Source of the DNA: Mixophyes australis | Lineage: Eukaryota > Chordata > Amphibia > Anura > Limnodynastidae | Assembly: GCA_036250195.1 (NCBI GenBank) | Contig: JAVHZZ010000017.1 | Location: 3,004,001-3,068,000 of the forward strand | Reading direction: 5' to 3' | DNA: 64,000 bases | Part shown: piece by piece, positions 35,400 to 44,639 of the stretch | Layout of the letters: the number at the start of each line of letters is the position of its first letter | Numbering within the stretch: position 1 is the first letter of the stretch | Translations under genes and position numbers: made by a program | Notes under the pieces: model-generated | What the model was told of the DNA's origin: nothing | What the model saw: the letters and a program-made list of their open reading frames with translations, nothing else | The model's database searches: none

Positions 35400-36069
35400 T
35401 TACTCAGAACATGGATATGGTTTGTCATCTGTGTGAGTTATCTGATGCTCAAAAGGATTTGATTTGTATCGAAACATTTCCCAAACTCAGAACATGGGAA
35501 TGTTTTCTCACCTGCATGGGTTCTCTGATGTTTGATAAGTTTTGAGTTCCATGGAAAACATTTCCAACACTCAGAACACGGAAAGGGTTTCTCACCTGTG
35601 TGAGTTCTCTGATGTTCAACAAGATTTGATTTATATACAAAACATTTCCCACACTCAGAACATTGGAATGGTTTCTCACCTGTGTGAGTTCTCTGATGTT
35701 CGACAAGCTTTGATTTATATGCAAAACATTTCCCACACTCAGAGCATGTAAAAGGGTTCTCAGCTATGTGACTTTTCTGATGTTTATGAAGAGATAATTT
35801 AACTGTACACCTTTTCCCACCCTCAGAATATGGAAATAATGTATCATCTGTATGAGCTGTACTATGTGTAACAATATCTATGTTATCAGAATTACATTCC
35901 TCATGATTAGAGAGTTCAGATGATTTATCTGCACTGTAAAGTATTGGATATATATTTAGGGTAATTGGGTTTTCTCCTGTAGAATCTTGAGTGATGTTGT
36001 AATCTTCCATTTCAAAATCTGTAGATAAAATCAGTTGCTCCCCCAAGATATTCTTGCGTTAACATCCAT
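35400..36069 (-). pseudogene. Zinc-finger locus 2: C2H2 finger exon with nonsense and frameshift
   Basis: Minus-strand acceptor CTTTCAGCAG precedes ATGGATGT at 36069; the split first codon gives DGC and then a TAA at 36061-36059 where the paralogue has Lys (DGCK). Beyond it the frame reads [40 protein letters not shown] and STAHTDD, matching locus 1. Fingers: a degenerate first (YSEGGKRCTVKLSLHKHQ), then [54 protein letters not shown] and a fifth, CSEFGKCF, broken by a one-base deletion. The other frame reads RYKSNPFEHQITHTDDKPYP then CSE and a stop at 35400. Linkers are RTHTGEK or RTHAGEK. It would be a nuclear DNA-binding protein if intact; as it stands it is most likely a pseudogene. Confidence 0.85.
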
Positions 36070-36312
36070 CTGCTGAAAGTAAAATAAATGTAAGGAAGGA
36101 CATTGAGCTGCAGATTACAATACCCAAAATTTTCAAACTATGAGCGAGTTGTTCAGTTGTTTAATTTCAATTTGCAATTGACGAACACTTCATTACAATT
36201 ATAAAAGCGCATTATCAAGCACATTGTATAGATGCAGTCATAATTGGAATTCCTGTAATGACTCAATAAACAAAATATATGACTGTTTACTGTAATACAT
36301 TTTATTACTCAC

Positions 36313-36424
36313 CGGTGCCGATATCTGTAGGGATTTCCTCCTCCTTACACTGCTGATCACCCCTCACATACGTCTCTTCCTCTCCCTCTATAATTTTTAT
36401 TTTAATATCAGTCAGGATGTCATC
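36313..36424 (-). CDS. Zinc-finger locus 2: TDIK linker exon (copy B2)
   Basis: A 112-nt minus-strand exon with acceptor AAATAG|GATGAC at 36424 and donor ACCG|GTGAGTAA at 36313. It encodes DDILTDIKIKIIEGEEETYV then RGDQQCKEEEIPTDIGTG, the acidic linker found before the fingers in frog KRAB-like proteins. Phase 0 in and phase 1 out, correct for the split G|AT codon of the finger exon. It is intact, unlike its duplicate at 39550-39649. Confidence 0.82.
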
Positions 36425-36439
36425 CTAAATAGCCCACAA

Positions 36440-36680
36440 ACGAATGATAATTTTTTAGTCAAGTTTTTTTATTGGTATTTCAAAACAGAACATAAAGAAA
36501 ATAATTATTTCTGAATAAACGTGATAGATATAAATCACCGGGTGTGACACATTACATCAAAGATTAGTAAATTTCCAATACTTATGCAGGTATACAAAAA
36601 CATACAGAATAATATCAAGACTGACAATAATACAGTATATATCAGATGGCATGGGTCCCCATGGACTCATGGGCACCCCT
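36440..36680. other. Intronic repeat-like DNA
   Basis: AT-rich sequence beginning TTTTTTTATTGGTATTTCAA; it looks like the end of a dispersed repeat but I cannot name it. No coding signal. Confidence 0.35.
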
Positions 36681-36681
36681 G

Positions 36682-37005
36682 ATCATCATCATCATCATCT
36701 ATTTCTTTATATAACGCCACTAATTCCACAGCGCTGCACAGAGAACTCACTCACATCAGTCCCTGCCCCATTGGAGCTTACAATCTAAAATTCCCTAACA
36801 TACACACACAGACCAAGAGAGACTAAGGGCAATTTAATAGCAGCCAATTAACCTACCAGTATGTTTATGGAGTGTGGGAGGAAACCAGAGCACCCGGCGG
36901 AAACCCACGCAAACACGGGGAGAACATGCAAACTCCACACAGATAAGGTCATGGTTGGGAATCAAACTCATGACCCCAGTGCTGTGAGGCAGAAGTGCTA
37001 ACTGT
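36682..37005 (-). mobile_element. L2-type LINE/SINE 3' end with (ATC)n tail
   Basis: Begins with an (ATC)6 tract, then TATATAACGCCACTAATTCC, CCCTGCCCCATTGGAGCTTA, and AACACGGGGAGAACATGCAA, closing with a GAACCC/GTGCTAAC block. The same element occurs at 42985-43316. In minus orientation it ends in a (GAT)n tail, as L2-like 3' ends do in frogs and fish. It sits inside an intron of zinc-finger locus 2. Confidence 0.75.
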
Positions 37006-37590
37006 TAGGAACCCCTCCAGCCAGTACAGCAAAACCCGGAGTCTGCTCCGAAAGTCCGGTGTTCACTGTTGGGACAGACTTGGCTGCAGACAGAGGGTTG
37101 TGAGATGTCCACTGGCTGGGGAGAACCCAGGAATAGAGTTACAGAGGCCGTAGAGTAGGAAGTGCAGGAGCGAGTCCAGTGAGACACCGAGTGGATGGTG
37201 TCAAGACTGATATATCACTCATTGCCACTGGAATAAATAAGGAACAGTTGATAGAGAAGTCCCCTGATCCACAATGGTTTCTGTACCGGTACTTGTCCGG
37301 AAAGGAACGGAACTTACAGTGATAGGTAAAGATGATGAAACTGAACGTAGGCAGTAGCCAAGGGTAACTACAACCCACAGTACCGGTGAGAGTCTAGAGA
37401 TTTTAGGGAAATAGTTCTTAGGCGATTGCCGGGGGTAACTGCAACCCTCAGTACCGGTGAGAGTACGGAGATTTAGGGGTACAGTTCTTAGGCAGTTGCC
37501 AAAGGCAAGAGGGGGCTGGACTGTTTCTGCATTATCCACAAAGAACTCTTCCCACAAGGCAACCAGATCAGGTCCCTTGCCCATTAAAGG
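37006..37590 (-). other. Unclassified repeat with 71-bp duplication
   Basis: Contains two copies of a 71-bp segment (GGTAACTACAACCCACAGTA then CCGGTGAGAGT at 37363, and the counterpart at 37434). On the minus strand it lies downstream of the L1 ORF1 remnant. GTTAGGAACCCCTCCAGCCA at 37006 could be the edge of an LTR-like or other repeat. No coding domain recognised. Confidence 0.4.
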
Positions 37591-38300
37591 TAACTAAAAG
37601 GGTTCAGGTTCCAGAAAGATTGACCCCCTGGTAATGGCAAAGTCTACAGACAATATAGGAGGGGAATGGTCGCAGGGTTGTATCAGTCTTTCTAATGTAA
37701 GATTTTGGCTATGAAGGCACAGGGAGGTGCCCCGGGTGGAGCCGCCTAAGAAGGGATGCGATGAGCTTGCTCCACTGCGAACTGAGCCGTAAAGGAATCC
37801 TTCCCAAAAGCTTGAATTAACCATTTCTCCAAGAAACATTCAGTACCAGGCCCCTCCACTTATTCAGGTAGCCCCACACAACGAGTATTATTGCATCAGA
37901 GACTCCCCTCACTATAAGAAAGCGTCTGCTTACATGCCAACATCTGAGCTTCCAAATTATCAATTTGACCCTTCATAGGTGCTGTAGCATCTTCTAGAGT
38001 CTCCGCTTCAGCCACTCACTATTGGATTTGTTGCATATCATGTCTGAAAAGGGAAAGGTCGGCCAGCACCGCCCCAATGTTCTCCGACGCCCATTTTCAG
38101 ATCTGCCAATAGCCTGTAGAAGCTGCTGCAATGTGACCTCAGGGTAAGTAGGTGAGGTTGGTGCATTAGGAACAGTGGCAGTTTGGGAGGGCACACATAA
38201 TGGAGTTTCTCCAGAACTGCCAGTGGGTGTAGAGGAATAGGCAAACCGGTCAAGCCATCCGGCCAGAGCAGCATGATCATATAACGAGGAAAATACATCC
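37590..38300 (-). pseudogene. L1-type LINE ORF1 remnant
   Basis: On the minus strand, broken across frames: PTSPTYPEVTLQQLLQAIG, ENIGAVLADLSLFRHDMQQI, AETLEDATAPMKGQIDNLEA and QMLACKQTLSYSEGSL (coiled-coil region), then NNTRCVGLPE and EKWLIQAFGKDSFTAQFAVE with QAHRIPS. This order (coiled coil, N-N-R-.-.-G-.-P-E, F-.-E.WL) is that of the L1 ORF1 RNA-binding protein. Several stops and frameshifts make it dead. Confidence 0.75.
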
Positions 38301-39240
38301 CAATATAGAGGAATGGGTATAATAATAGTGTTGTATTTCATGGATAAACACTTGTATGAAAGTCTTACCATGAAAGTACCCAAGGCAGGATCATAGAACA
38401 GAGTCAAGATAGTATAGACACCACTTCTAAAAGGCAAACTGGATAATCCAGATATGGGAATAAGGTTCAAAAAAATAAGCTTATGACTGTCCGGCAGGAG
38501 TAATATATATTAGATGTCAAGTGCCAGGATGTTATCACAGCACAAACAGGCAAGATAGCATAAGTCAAATTACAGCCACTGTGTGAGGTACCTGCATGCA
38601 CTCAGAGCCTGAGGCCCAGCTGTTGGGGATCCAATCTGTATCTCAGGATGGAAGGCTGACTTGGAGCAACAGAACTGTGCAGCATGAGGAATCCAACAGG
38701 ACAAATCGGCGCTCTCTATGGTGGAAAATAGGGCACTACCAAGACGTCAGCCCAGATTACAGGACAGGAACAGAAAATGTCCGTCCCCAGCTCCCAGGGC
38801 AGAGGGGTATCGTCTGCAGAGTTGTCATGTACTCGAGCCACACATGGTAAAGAGAAGAGCCTAAGCAAGTGTCGGCACCTGGCGGCCTGACAGTGACGGG
38901 TAAGTATGGTGATCTGTCTCACCACAGCAGGGGTCCCTGGGGTGTCTGCACCAACAATCAGGGCTGGCAGCACGGAGAGGCAGAAGCGTTGTCCACCAAG
39001 GAGTCAGGCTGCAGCGCGTCCGCTCAGATAGCAACCTCCGCACACCAGGCTGAGGACTCAAAGAAGAGCCTGGCAGCCGCAGATCAGGAGAAGTACCCCA
39101 GAGGATGGCAAGAGGGGTAAGTAAGCTCCAGGACTAGACAGAGTCCAAATAAACCAGCAAACTCAAAATGGAGGATAAATGCAGGAATTTTAGGATGGAG
39201 AACGTAGCAAGCATACTTGTACTCCATGCATGTCCAGGAC
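38301..39240 (-). other. Probable 5' part of the same L1 insertion
   Basis: GC-richer DNA with no clear domain, lying upstream of the ORF1 remnant on the minus strand and inside the same intron. It is assigned to the L1 insertion by position only. Confidence 0.4.
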
Positions 39241-39401
39241 ACGACCCCTTTAAAAATATTATATTTAAGAATATCTGATTTAATAATGTGAGATGAAACA
39301 GAAGAATATGAGAGTATAAGATCAACGCTGTTTTTTACAGATAATATAATAAAATCACTTTGGCATTTAGGTATTTGGCAAGACCCTAAAATGTCATCTA
39401 C

Positions 39402-39466
39402 CTGAAACTCCTGTGAATAAAGAGGACGGAGATATCTCTCTGGGGTATTTCTGTTACTGGATCCAT
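39402..39466 (-). CDS. Zinc-finger locus 2: DGSSN linker exon, second copy (A2)
   Basis: A 65-nt minus-strand exon with acceptor TTCCTACAG|ATGGATCC at 39466 and donor TTTCAG|GTAGAT at 39402. It encodes (D)GSSNRNTPERYLRPLYSQEF then Q. Phase 1 in and 0 out, as for the longer copy A1. It lacks 24 nt at its 3' end relative to A1. Together with B2 it forms a second linker pair. Confidence 0.75.
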
Positions 39467-39549
39467 CTGTAGGAAACACAGTGACTGATTACATTGTTTA
39501 TACAAGGAGAATATGTGACTCTTGTCTGTAATAAGTGTTTATTACTCAC

Positions 39550-39649
39550 CTATGCTGATTTCCTCCTCCTTACACTACTGATCACCCCTCACATACGTCT
39601 CTTTCCTTCCCTCTATAAATTCTAATTTAATACCAGTCATGACGTCATC
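39550..39649 (-). pseudogene. Zinc-finger locus 2: decayed TDIK linker exon (copy B1)
   Basis: A 100-nt duplicate of B2, with acceptor GTTTAG|GATGAC and donor GCATAG|GTGAGT. It reads DDVMTGIKLEFIEGRKETYV then RGDQ, a TAG at 39577-39575 (CAG in B2), and CKEEEISI. It has also lost 12 nt in frame near its end. Splice sites and phase remain intact; the stop would end translation if the exon were included. Confidence 0.78.
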
Positions 39650-39819
39650 CTAAACAGCCCACAAAACAATACAAATATATTTAATAATAACTGATTTAAT
39701 AATTTATGATGAGACAGAGGAATGTCAGTGTATATGACTCACACAAGTTTTTTTTTTTTATAGATCATATATTGGAAAATTCACTTTAGTATTTGGTGAG
39801 ACCCTAATATGTCACCTAC

Positions 39820-39908
39820 CTGTGGAATACTGTGATTTTCCTGTGTACAATCCTGTGAATAAAGAGGACACGGACATCTCTCTGTGGTATTTGTGTTACT
39901 GGATCCAT
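39820..39908 (-). CDS. Zinc-finger locus 2: DGSSN linker exon, first copy (A1)
   Basis: An 89-nt minus-strand exon with acceptor TTCCTACAG|ATGGATCC at 39908 and donor CCACAG|GTAGGTGA at 39820. It encodes (D)GSSNTNTTERCPCPLYSQDC then TQENHSIPQ, the conserved linker after the KRAB-like box in frog C2H2 proteins. Phase 1 in, 0 out, matching the flanking exons. Confidence 0.8.
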
Positions 39909-40025
39909 CTGTAGGAAACATACACTGACTGAATACATTGTTTCTATGTGATGATCAGATGATGTGTATCTAGGTGGCCTTCAAAACTGCTCTCTCCCCT
40001 AGAATAAATTAAAATCTCCTCTTAC

Positions 40026-40149
40026 CCAGTGATTTGAGAATCCAGTGATTCTCCATCATTACGTCTTTGATAAGACTCTTCTGCCCTCTTAAATACGTCC
40101 ACTCCTGCATGGATAAATAGACAGTGACATCCCAACACTTTATAGGAAC
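40026..40149 (-). CDS. Zinc-finger locus 2: KRAB-like exon
   Basis: A 124-nt minus-strand exon with acceptor GTATCAG|GTTCCT at 40149 and donor CACTGG|GTAAGAGG at 40026. It encodes VPIKCWDVTVYLSMQEWTYL then RGQKSLIKDVMMENHWILKS, a KRAB A-box-like helix pair (DVTVY..S..EW...L, KD(V)M.EN). In mammals such boxes recruit the TRIM28 co-repressor; in frogs the role is less certain. Phase 0 in, 1 out, consistent with A1. No stop within the exon. Confidence 0.85.
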
Positions 40150-40228
40150 CTGATACACCCAATGATACAGTCATCACGCAGACACATCACCTGGTGTTAC
40201 TGTATTATGTCCCATTCCAAGCAGTCAC

Positions 40229-40405
40229 CTCTCCAGTCACCAGCTGAATGATCTTGTTGGGCAGTTCCAGGATTTTCTTGTCATTGTTTTCCTCATGTAT
40301 CAGTGAGTGACGTGGAGGCACCGTGATGGGGCTCTGGGTCCTGCTCAATACTCCTGACACACTGGAGGGTGGACCACCAAATCTCTTTATCACTATGGTG
40401 CAATC
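40229..40405 (-). CDS. Zinc-finger locus 2: leader exon
   Basis: A 177-nt exon (59 codons, phase 0 to 0), with acceptor ATACACAG|GATTGC at 40405 and donor GGAGAG|GTGACT at 40229. It encodes DCTIVIKRFGGPPSSVSG, SRTQSPITVPPRHSLIHEEN and KILELPNKIIQLVTGE. It is paralogous to 18925-19089. The start codon must lie in an upstream exon on the minus strand, possibly near 44060-44150. Confidence 0.82.
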
Positions 40406-40444
40406 CTGTGTATTGAATTGGAGAAAAAAAAAATGAAGCTCCAT

Positions 40445-41063
40445 GTATTTGGAATTTTTAGGAGTTAACTACAATACAATAATAGTATATATTACAAATA
40501 CAACCCATATTCTATATGTGATTGTTTCACATATACAGGAAAGTTGTCACGGTTAAATGCAGGAATACAGCTAGGAGCCACGAATATGGTGAAAAACACT
40601 CAATGTTTATTTGCTTAAGTGTACAAACAGTAGGTAATCATGAGCTTGTAGTAAATACGAGGTACAAAGCTGATGCAGGAAGCAGGAGGTAATATGAACT
40701 TGCAGAAAATACCAGGTACACAGCTATTGCAGGGAAGAAGGAGGTATGGAGAGATCCCAAGCAGCAAGTAACCAGAAGCATAGCAGAAGGCAGGAACAAC
40801 AAAGTAACAACAGGATGTAACAACAATAACCAGCAATGTATGCTGGGAGTGACAGGTGTAAATAGGGGAAACACCCAGGTGCAAGGAATAATTAGTGTAG
40901 CAAGGTTAACTACTAAAGCACAAGAAGCAGGCACAATAGCAGCACCTCTGGTGATCAGAGATACTGCTGCTAACACACAAAATTAAACACAAATAATAAA
41001 GTCCAGGAGGCAGGAGCTGCCAATACAAAGCTGCAAGCTGCAGGCAGATAGTTACAGTTCCGA
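40445..41063. other. Intronic/upstream DNA, possible LTR-like piece
   Basis: TGTCACGGTTAAATGCAGGA at 40546 resembles the start of an LTR, but no partner terminus was found. Minus-strand open frames here are hydrophobic and featureless. Confidence 0.3.
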
Positions 41064-41160
41064 GAAACCTTCAGAGGGCTCACCTATCACCTAAACCTTC
41101 AGTAGATTCACCTATCACCCAAACCTTCAGTGGACTCACCTATCACCTAAACCTTCAGTG
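41064..41160. repeat. 28-bp minisatellite, ~4 copies
   Basis: AAACCTTCAGTGGACTCACC plus TATCACCT repeats with starts at 41064, about 41093, 41121 and 41149. Confidence 0.85.
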
Positions 41161-41887
41161 AGCTCATCTTTAAAGACAAGTTTAAAGTGGGTTAATACGG
41201 AAGATAATAGGAGAGGTAAGTGCTAGATACATTCTACTAGACAGTCCATATAGGAAACACTTACAGCTAGGACAGGGGTTGGATTTGTAAAACTAGCCCT
41301 TCTTGTCCATTTTGCACATTTAAAAAGTCCAGGAAAGTGGAAACATTCTATAATCGTAAAACTTACTTACACCTAAAAATACAGCAAAACCTGTAACTCA
41401 GTTTAATCAGAGTTGGTTTTTCAGCAGTTTGAACAGTGTAGTAAATCGTACAACTCCAGTGAGTAAAACATAACCTAGCACAGACCCGTTGGGGTTGCAC
41501 TAATTTAAAAATCAAAATCAAATCCTAATTTTAATAAAGCATTCACTACGCTTATATTGAAACCGAGAAAAATCCATGGCCTCCTATCGCCTTATCACGC
41601 TACTGAATTTGGATATTAAGCTGCAGGCTGAAAACATGGCCACTCGTTTACAGTCTATTATCCCATCACTTTTAACTGACCAACAGCTAGGATTTGCGAC
41701 AGGTCGTCACTCGGTGTAGGGCATATGTACAGCGATCACAGAGGTGGCCTCCTCGTCCTTACAATATCCTTCCAAGAATATACTACTTAGCCTGGACGCC
41801 AATAAGGCATTTGATGCAGTATCCTGGCCCTATATGTATGAGGTACACAAACGTGGGGCATTCAGAGCGGATTTCACTGCTCTGATA

Positions 41888-42203
41888 GGGCCTGAGTCAT
41901 TAAGGAACGTATCTCTGTTATTTGTGTGTATCATACGCATTTCCCTTCTGCGCATGCCCAGAACGAGGACACTCGGCCGTCAAATAAAGCAAGTCCGCTG
42001 CGTATGCCAACGCAAATGACAGTTACGACGGTCTACGGTTCTTTTGAGATTTCATATTCCACATACGTATTGTACGCATCCTGCAGTGTCTTGTCTAGTA
42101 CAGCAGAGTGACCTTACGCCCATAGTCAACACCACACGTATCTTGAGATCCGTCCCTTGCTGACTCACTACGCTCTGTATGCGTGCTTTAATGACTCAGG
42201 CCC
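41888..42203. mobile_element. MITE, 316 bp, 16-bp TIRs, ATA duplication
   Basis: Perfect inverted ends GGGCCTGAGTCATTAA (41888-41903) and its reverse complement (42188-42203). The flanking triplet ATA occurs at 41885-41887 and 42204-42206, a likely 3-bp target duplication. It carries no coding sequence and sits inside the L1 RT remnant, which is continuous on either side. Confidence 0.92.
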
Positions 42204-42984
42204 ATAAGCTATTTATATTCTTGCCCGACCACCTCTCTACTAATTAATGGCCTGATTGGAGAGGCGGTACTCATGACGAGGGGTACACGTCAGGGCTGTC
42301 TCATGTCACCCTTACTCTTCAACCTAGTACTTGATCCTATGCTTTGAGACCTACATACATGGTCTGTATTTCGGGGCATCCGTGTTGGATTTATCAAGCT
42401 GTCCTTTTGATAAATCCCTGGCATTATACCTGATCCTTGCTTTACCTACTTGGCTAGAAACATAGCAAATAAATGGGCGCACAGCGCTATCCCATATCTA
42501 GGTATAGAACTTCCTAAGATCCTTGGTCTCTTCAATCAGCCTCATATCTCGAAAGTTGTTGGGGATCTAGTAAAGAGGTTGAGGGCTGGGGTCATCTCTG
42601 TCTTTACTTTATGGGTAGAACAAATTTACTTAAGATGAAATCCTCCCCTAGGTTTGTAGAGTATTTCAAAACTTAATTTGGGGAAAAAAAAATCAAGAAT
42701 TGGGCTATTGAAACTTCATCAACCCAGGACTAATGGAATTCATTTGGCCGATATGGAACTCTATAATCAGGCTGCTCAGCTTCAGTACCGCAGAGATTTG
42801 ATACAAGGGTCTGACACCTATGTGGATACCTCACCAGAATAAAATTTCCTCCCTGGCCTAAAATTGACTGCTTTCTTACATCTACATGACCACAAGGTAT
42901 CAGCGACAGTTCTTGACAACCACCTTTTGATGTCCACTAGAAAAAATGTGGCACATCATACATACATGGAAAACAAACCTTACC

Positions 42985-43316
42985 TATCATCATCATCATC
43001 ACCATATATTTATATAGCACCACTGAATCCGCAGCACTGTATAGAGATCTTACTCACATCAGTCCCTGCCCCATTGGGGCTTACAGTCTAAATTCCCTAA
43101 CACAGACACACACACAGAGTAGGGTCAAATTTGTTTGCAGCCAATTAACCTACCAGTATGTTTTTGGAGTGTGGGGGGAAACCGGAGCACCCGGAGGAAA
43201 CCCACGCCAACACGGGGAGAACATACAAACTCCTCACAGATAAGGCCACGGTCGGGAATTGAACTCATGACCCCAGTGCTGTGAGGCAGAAGTGCTAACT
43301 ACTGAGCCACCGTGGT
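42985..43316 (-). mobile_element. L2-type LINE/SINE 3' end with (ATC)n tail, second copy
   Basis: Starts (ATC)5 ACCATATATTTATATAGC, includes CCCTGCCCCATTGGGGCTTA, GGAGCACCCGGAGGAAACCC and ACACGGGGAGAACATACAAA, and ends CTACTGAGCCACCGTGG. It is the same element as 36682-37005 and more complete at its far end. It splits the L1 remnant. Confidence 0.8.
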
Positions 43317-43689
43317 ATTTGGGAACCCTAGTTTTCAAAATGGAGAGGCTGCCTAGCCATTCACGTTCTGGAATGACGCAGGGCTTAGAACAGTGGGGCA
43401 GTTCCTTACTCCATCTAAGAAACCCTTGACTTTCCAACAAGCAGGGAACCTGCACGAAGTGATTAGACCGTTCAACCTAGCCTTTTACAGGCTCACATTA
43501 TGCAAGTGTAGTGACCAGACCATTTACTCAGCAGCTTTGGGACAACCCCCTAGATTTATTGCTTCTTAGGCACCCTCCTCAATGTGGGGTTATTTCCAAT
43601 CATTATAACTTTTTACGTGAAATGATCTACTACGATACATTGAAAACGGTATTGGGACAATGGTTGGGACGCTAATTTTTTACTTCTTT

Positions 43690-43935
43690 ACAGGTCACAG
43701 TGTGTGCTGGGAGCTGTCTTATTCCTTGTTATATATCACTATATATATCCTGGTTCTGTATATAATAATCTCCCATAAGCAGTCAGTGTGCTGGCATCTG
43801 TCTTATTCCTTGTTATATATCAATATATATATATCCCGGTCCTCTATATAATAATACCCATAAGCAGTGTGTGCTGGGAGCTGTCACATTCCTCTGCATA
43901 TATAATTATAACATCCCTCTCCTCTATATAATAAT
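43690..43935. repeat. ~83-bp tandem repeat, three copies
   Basis: GTGTGTGCTGGGAGCTGTCT...TATATATC...TATATAATAATCTCCCATAA recurs with starts near 43698, 43783 and 43866, with growing divergence. Confidence 0.8.
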
Positions 43936-44059
43936 AATCTCCCACTATAAACATTTTATATGAGCTGTAATGTCTCCCTATACAGACTCCTCTGTATAAT
44001 AATCCTTCCACATATCTCTGCTCTCAGCATAATAATAATATATTGTTAGAAGATATTAC

Positions 44060-44235
44060 CTTAGCCTTGTACACGTCCTGGATGTTGTTGTTATATACGA
44101 ATGAGTTAAAGCTGCTCTCCAGGTTGTAAAATGGCTCCTGCAAGAGTATATGACCACGCCCCCTCCTGACGTCACTGATACGTGCCTGTATCACCAGTAT
44201 TGAGTCTGAGAGACTAAGGGAAAATGGCCGCCGCT
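44060..44235 (-). promoter_or_regulatory. Putative promoter and 5' exon of zinc-finger locus 2
   Basis: On the minus strand, GCCATTTTACAACCTGGAGA to CAGGACGTGTACAAGGCTAA and then GGTAATATC looks like a 5' exon with a donor near 44060. Just upstream lie a perfect CRE palindrome, TGACGTCA (44168-44175), and AAAATGGCCGCC (44221-44232), similar to a YY1/initiator motif. The assignment rests on position and motifs only. Confidence 0.45.
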
Positions 44236-44317
44236 ATTCTACATTGAGGACCATACATTAATATCTGTTTTACTCTAGTGATAATATTGCTGCTAGTCAG
44301 CTATAAGGTATGTTCAT

Positions 44318-44517
44318 TACGATATGGTAGTAGCTAAATCCCCTTCAGCTAATTCTGTGACATCACGAGGTCATGTGACTGTAGTCACATGGTACACAGT
44401 GCAGGAGCTGCTGCTGGATGGTAGCGGCTAAATCCCCTTCAGCTTAGGTACCTTCCCAGTCACTCTGACATCACCAGGGTCATGTGACCGCTGCGGTCAC
44501 ATGGTACACACAGTGAA
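44318..44517. repeat. ~95-bp duplication with CATGTGAC palindromes
   Basis: ATGGTAGTAGCTAAATCCCC at 44323 and ATGGTAGCGGCTAAATCCCC at 44418 begin two related copies. Each ends in a short hairpin: CATGTGAC-TGTA-GTCACATG near 44373 and CATGTGACCG-CTG-CGGTCACATG near 44483. TCATGTGA is an E-box of the M-box type bound by MITF/TFE factors in vertebrates. A plausible first exon on the plus strand ends TGTAGAAAAAG|GTAAGAGG near 44594, so the area may be a divergent promoter. Confidence 0.6.
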
Positions 44518-44639
44518 GGCTGATGGAACTGTATGGATGTCGGTGCAGAAGCTGCAGCATTTCTGTCTGTTCCTGGAGTCACTGTGTAGAAAAAGGTAAG
44601 AGGAAGGGGTAATGTGACAGGGAGCTAGTGTGTGTGAGA

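Larger units (their letters stand above)
41540..43600 (+). pseudogene. L1-type LINE ORF2 (RT) remnant, with two later insertions
   Basis: Pieces of an L1 reverse transcriptase in several frames: YRLITLLNLDIKLQAENMAT then RLQSIIPSLLTDQQLGFATG (41576-41718), NILLSLDANKAFDAVSWPYM (about 41775-41835), TRGTRQGCLMSPLLFNLVLD (about 42270-42335), PYLGIELPKILGLFNQPHIS, GIHLADMELYNQAAQLQYRR, and after an insertion NDAGLRTVGQFLTPSKKPLT and QLWDNPLDLLLLRHPPQ. The segment that should carry the catalytic FADD is missing between about 42360 and 42440. A MITE (41888-42203) and an L2-type element (42985-43316) interrupt it. Confidence 0.82.

Noticed and set aside
40546..40990. Solo LTR starting TGTCACGG
   Set aside because: No matching end, no target duplication and no primer-binding context could be shown.
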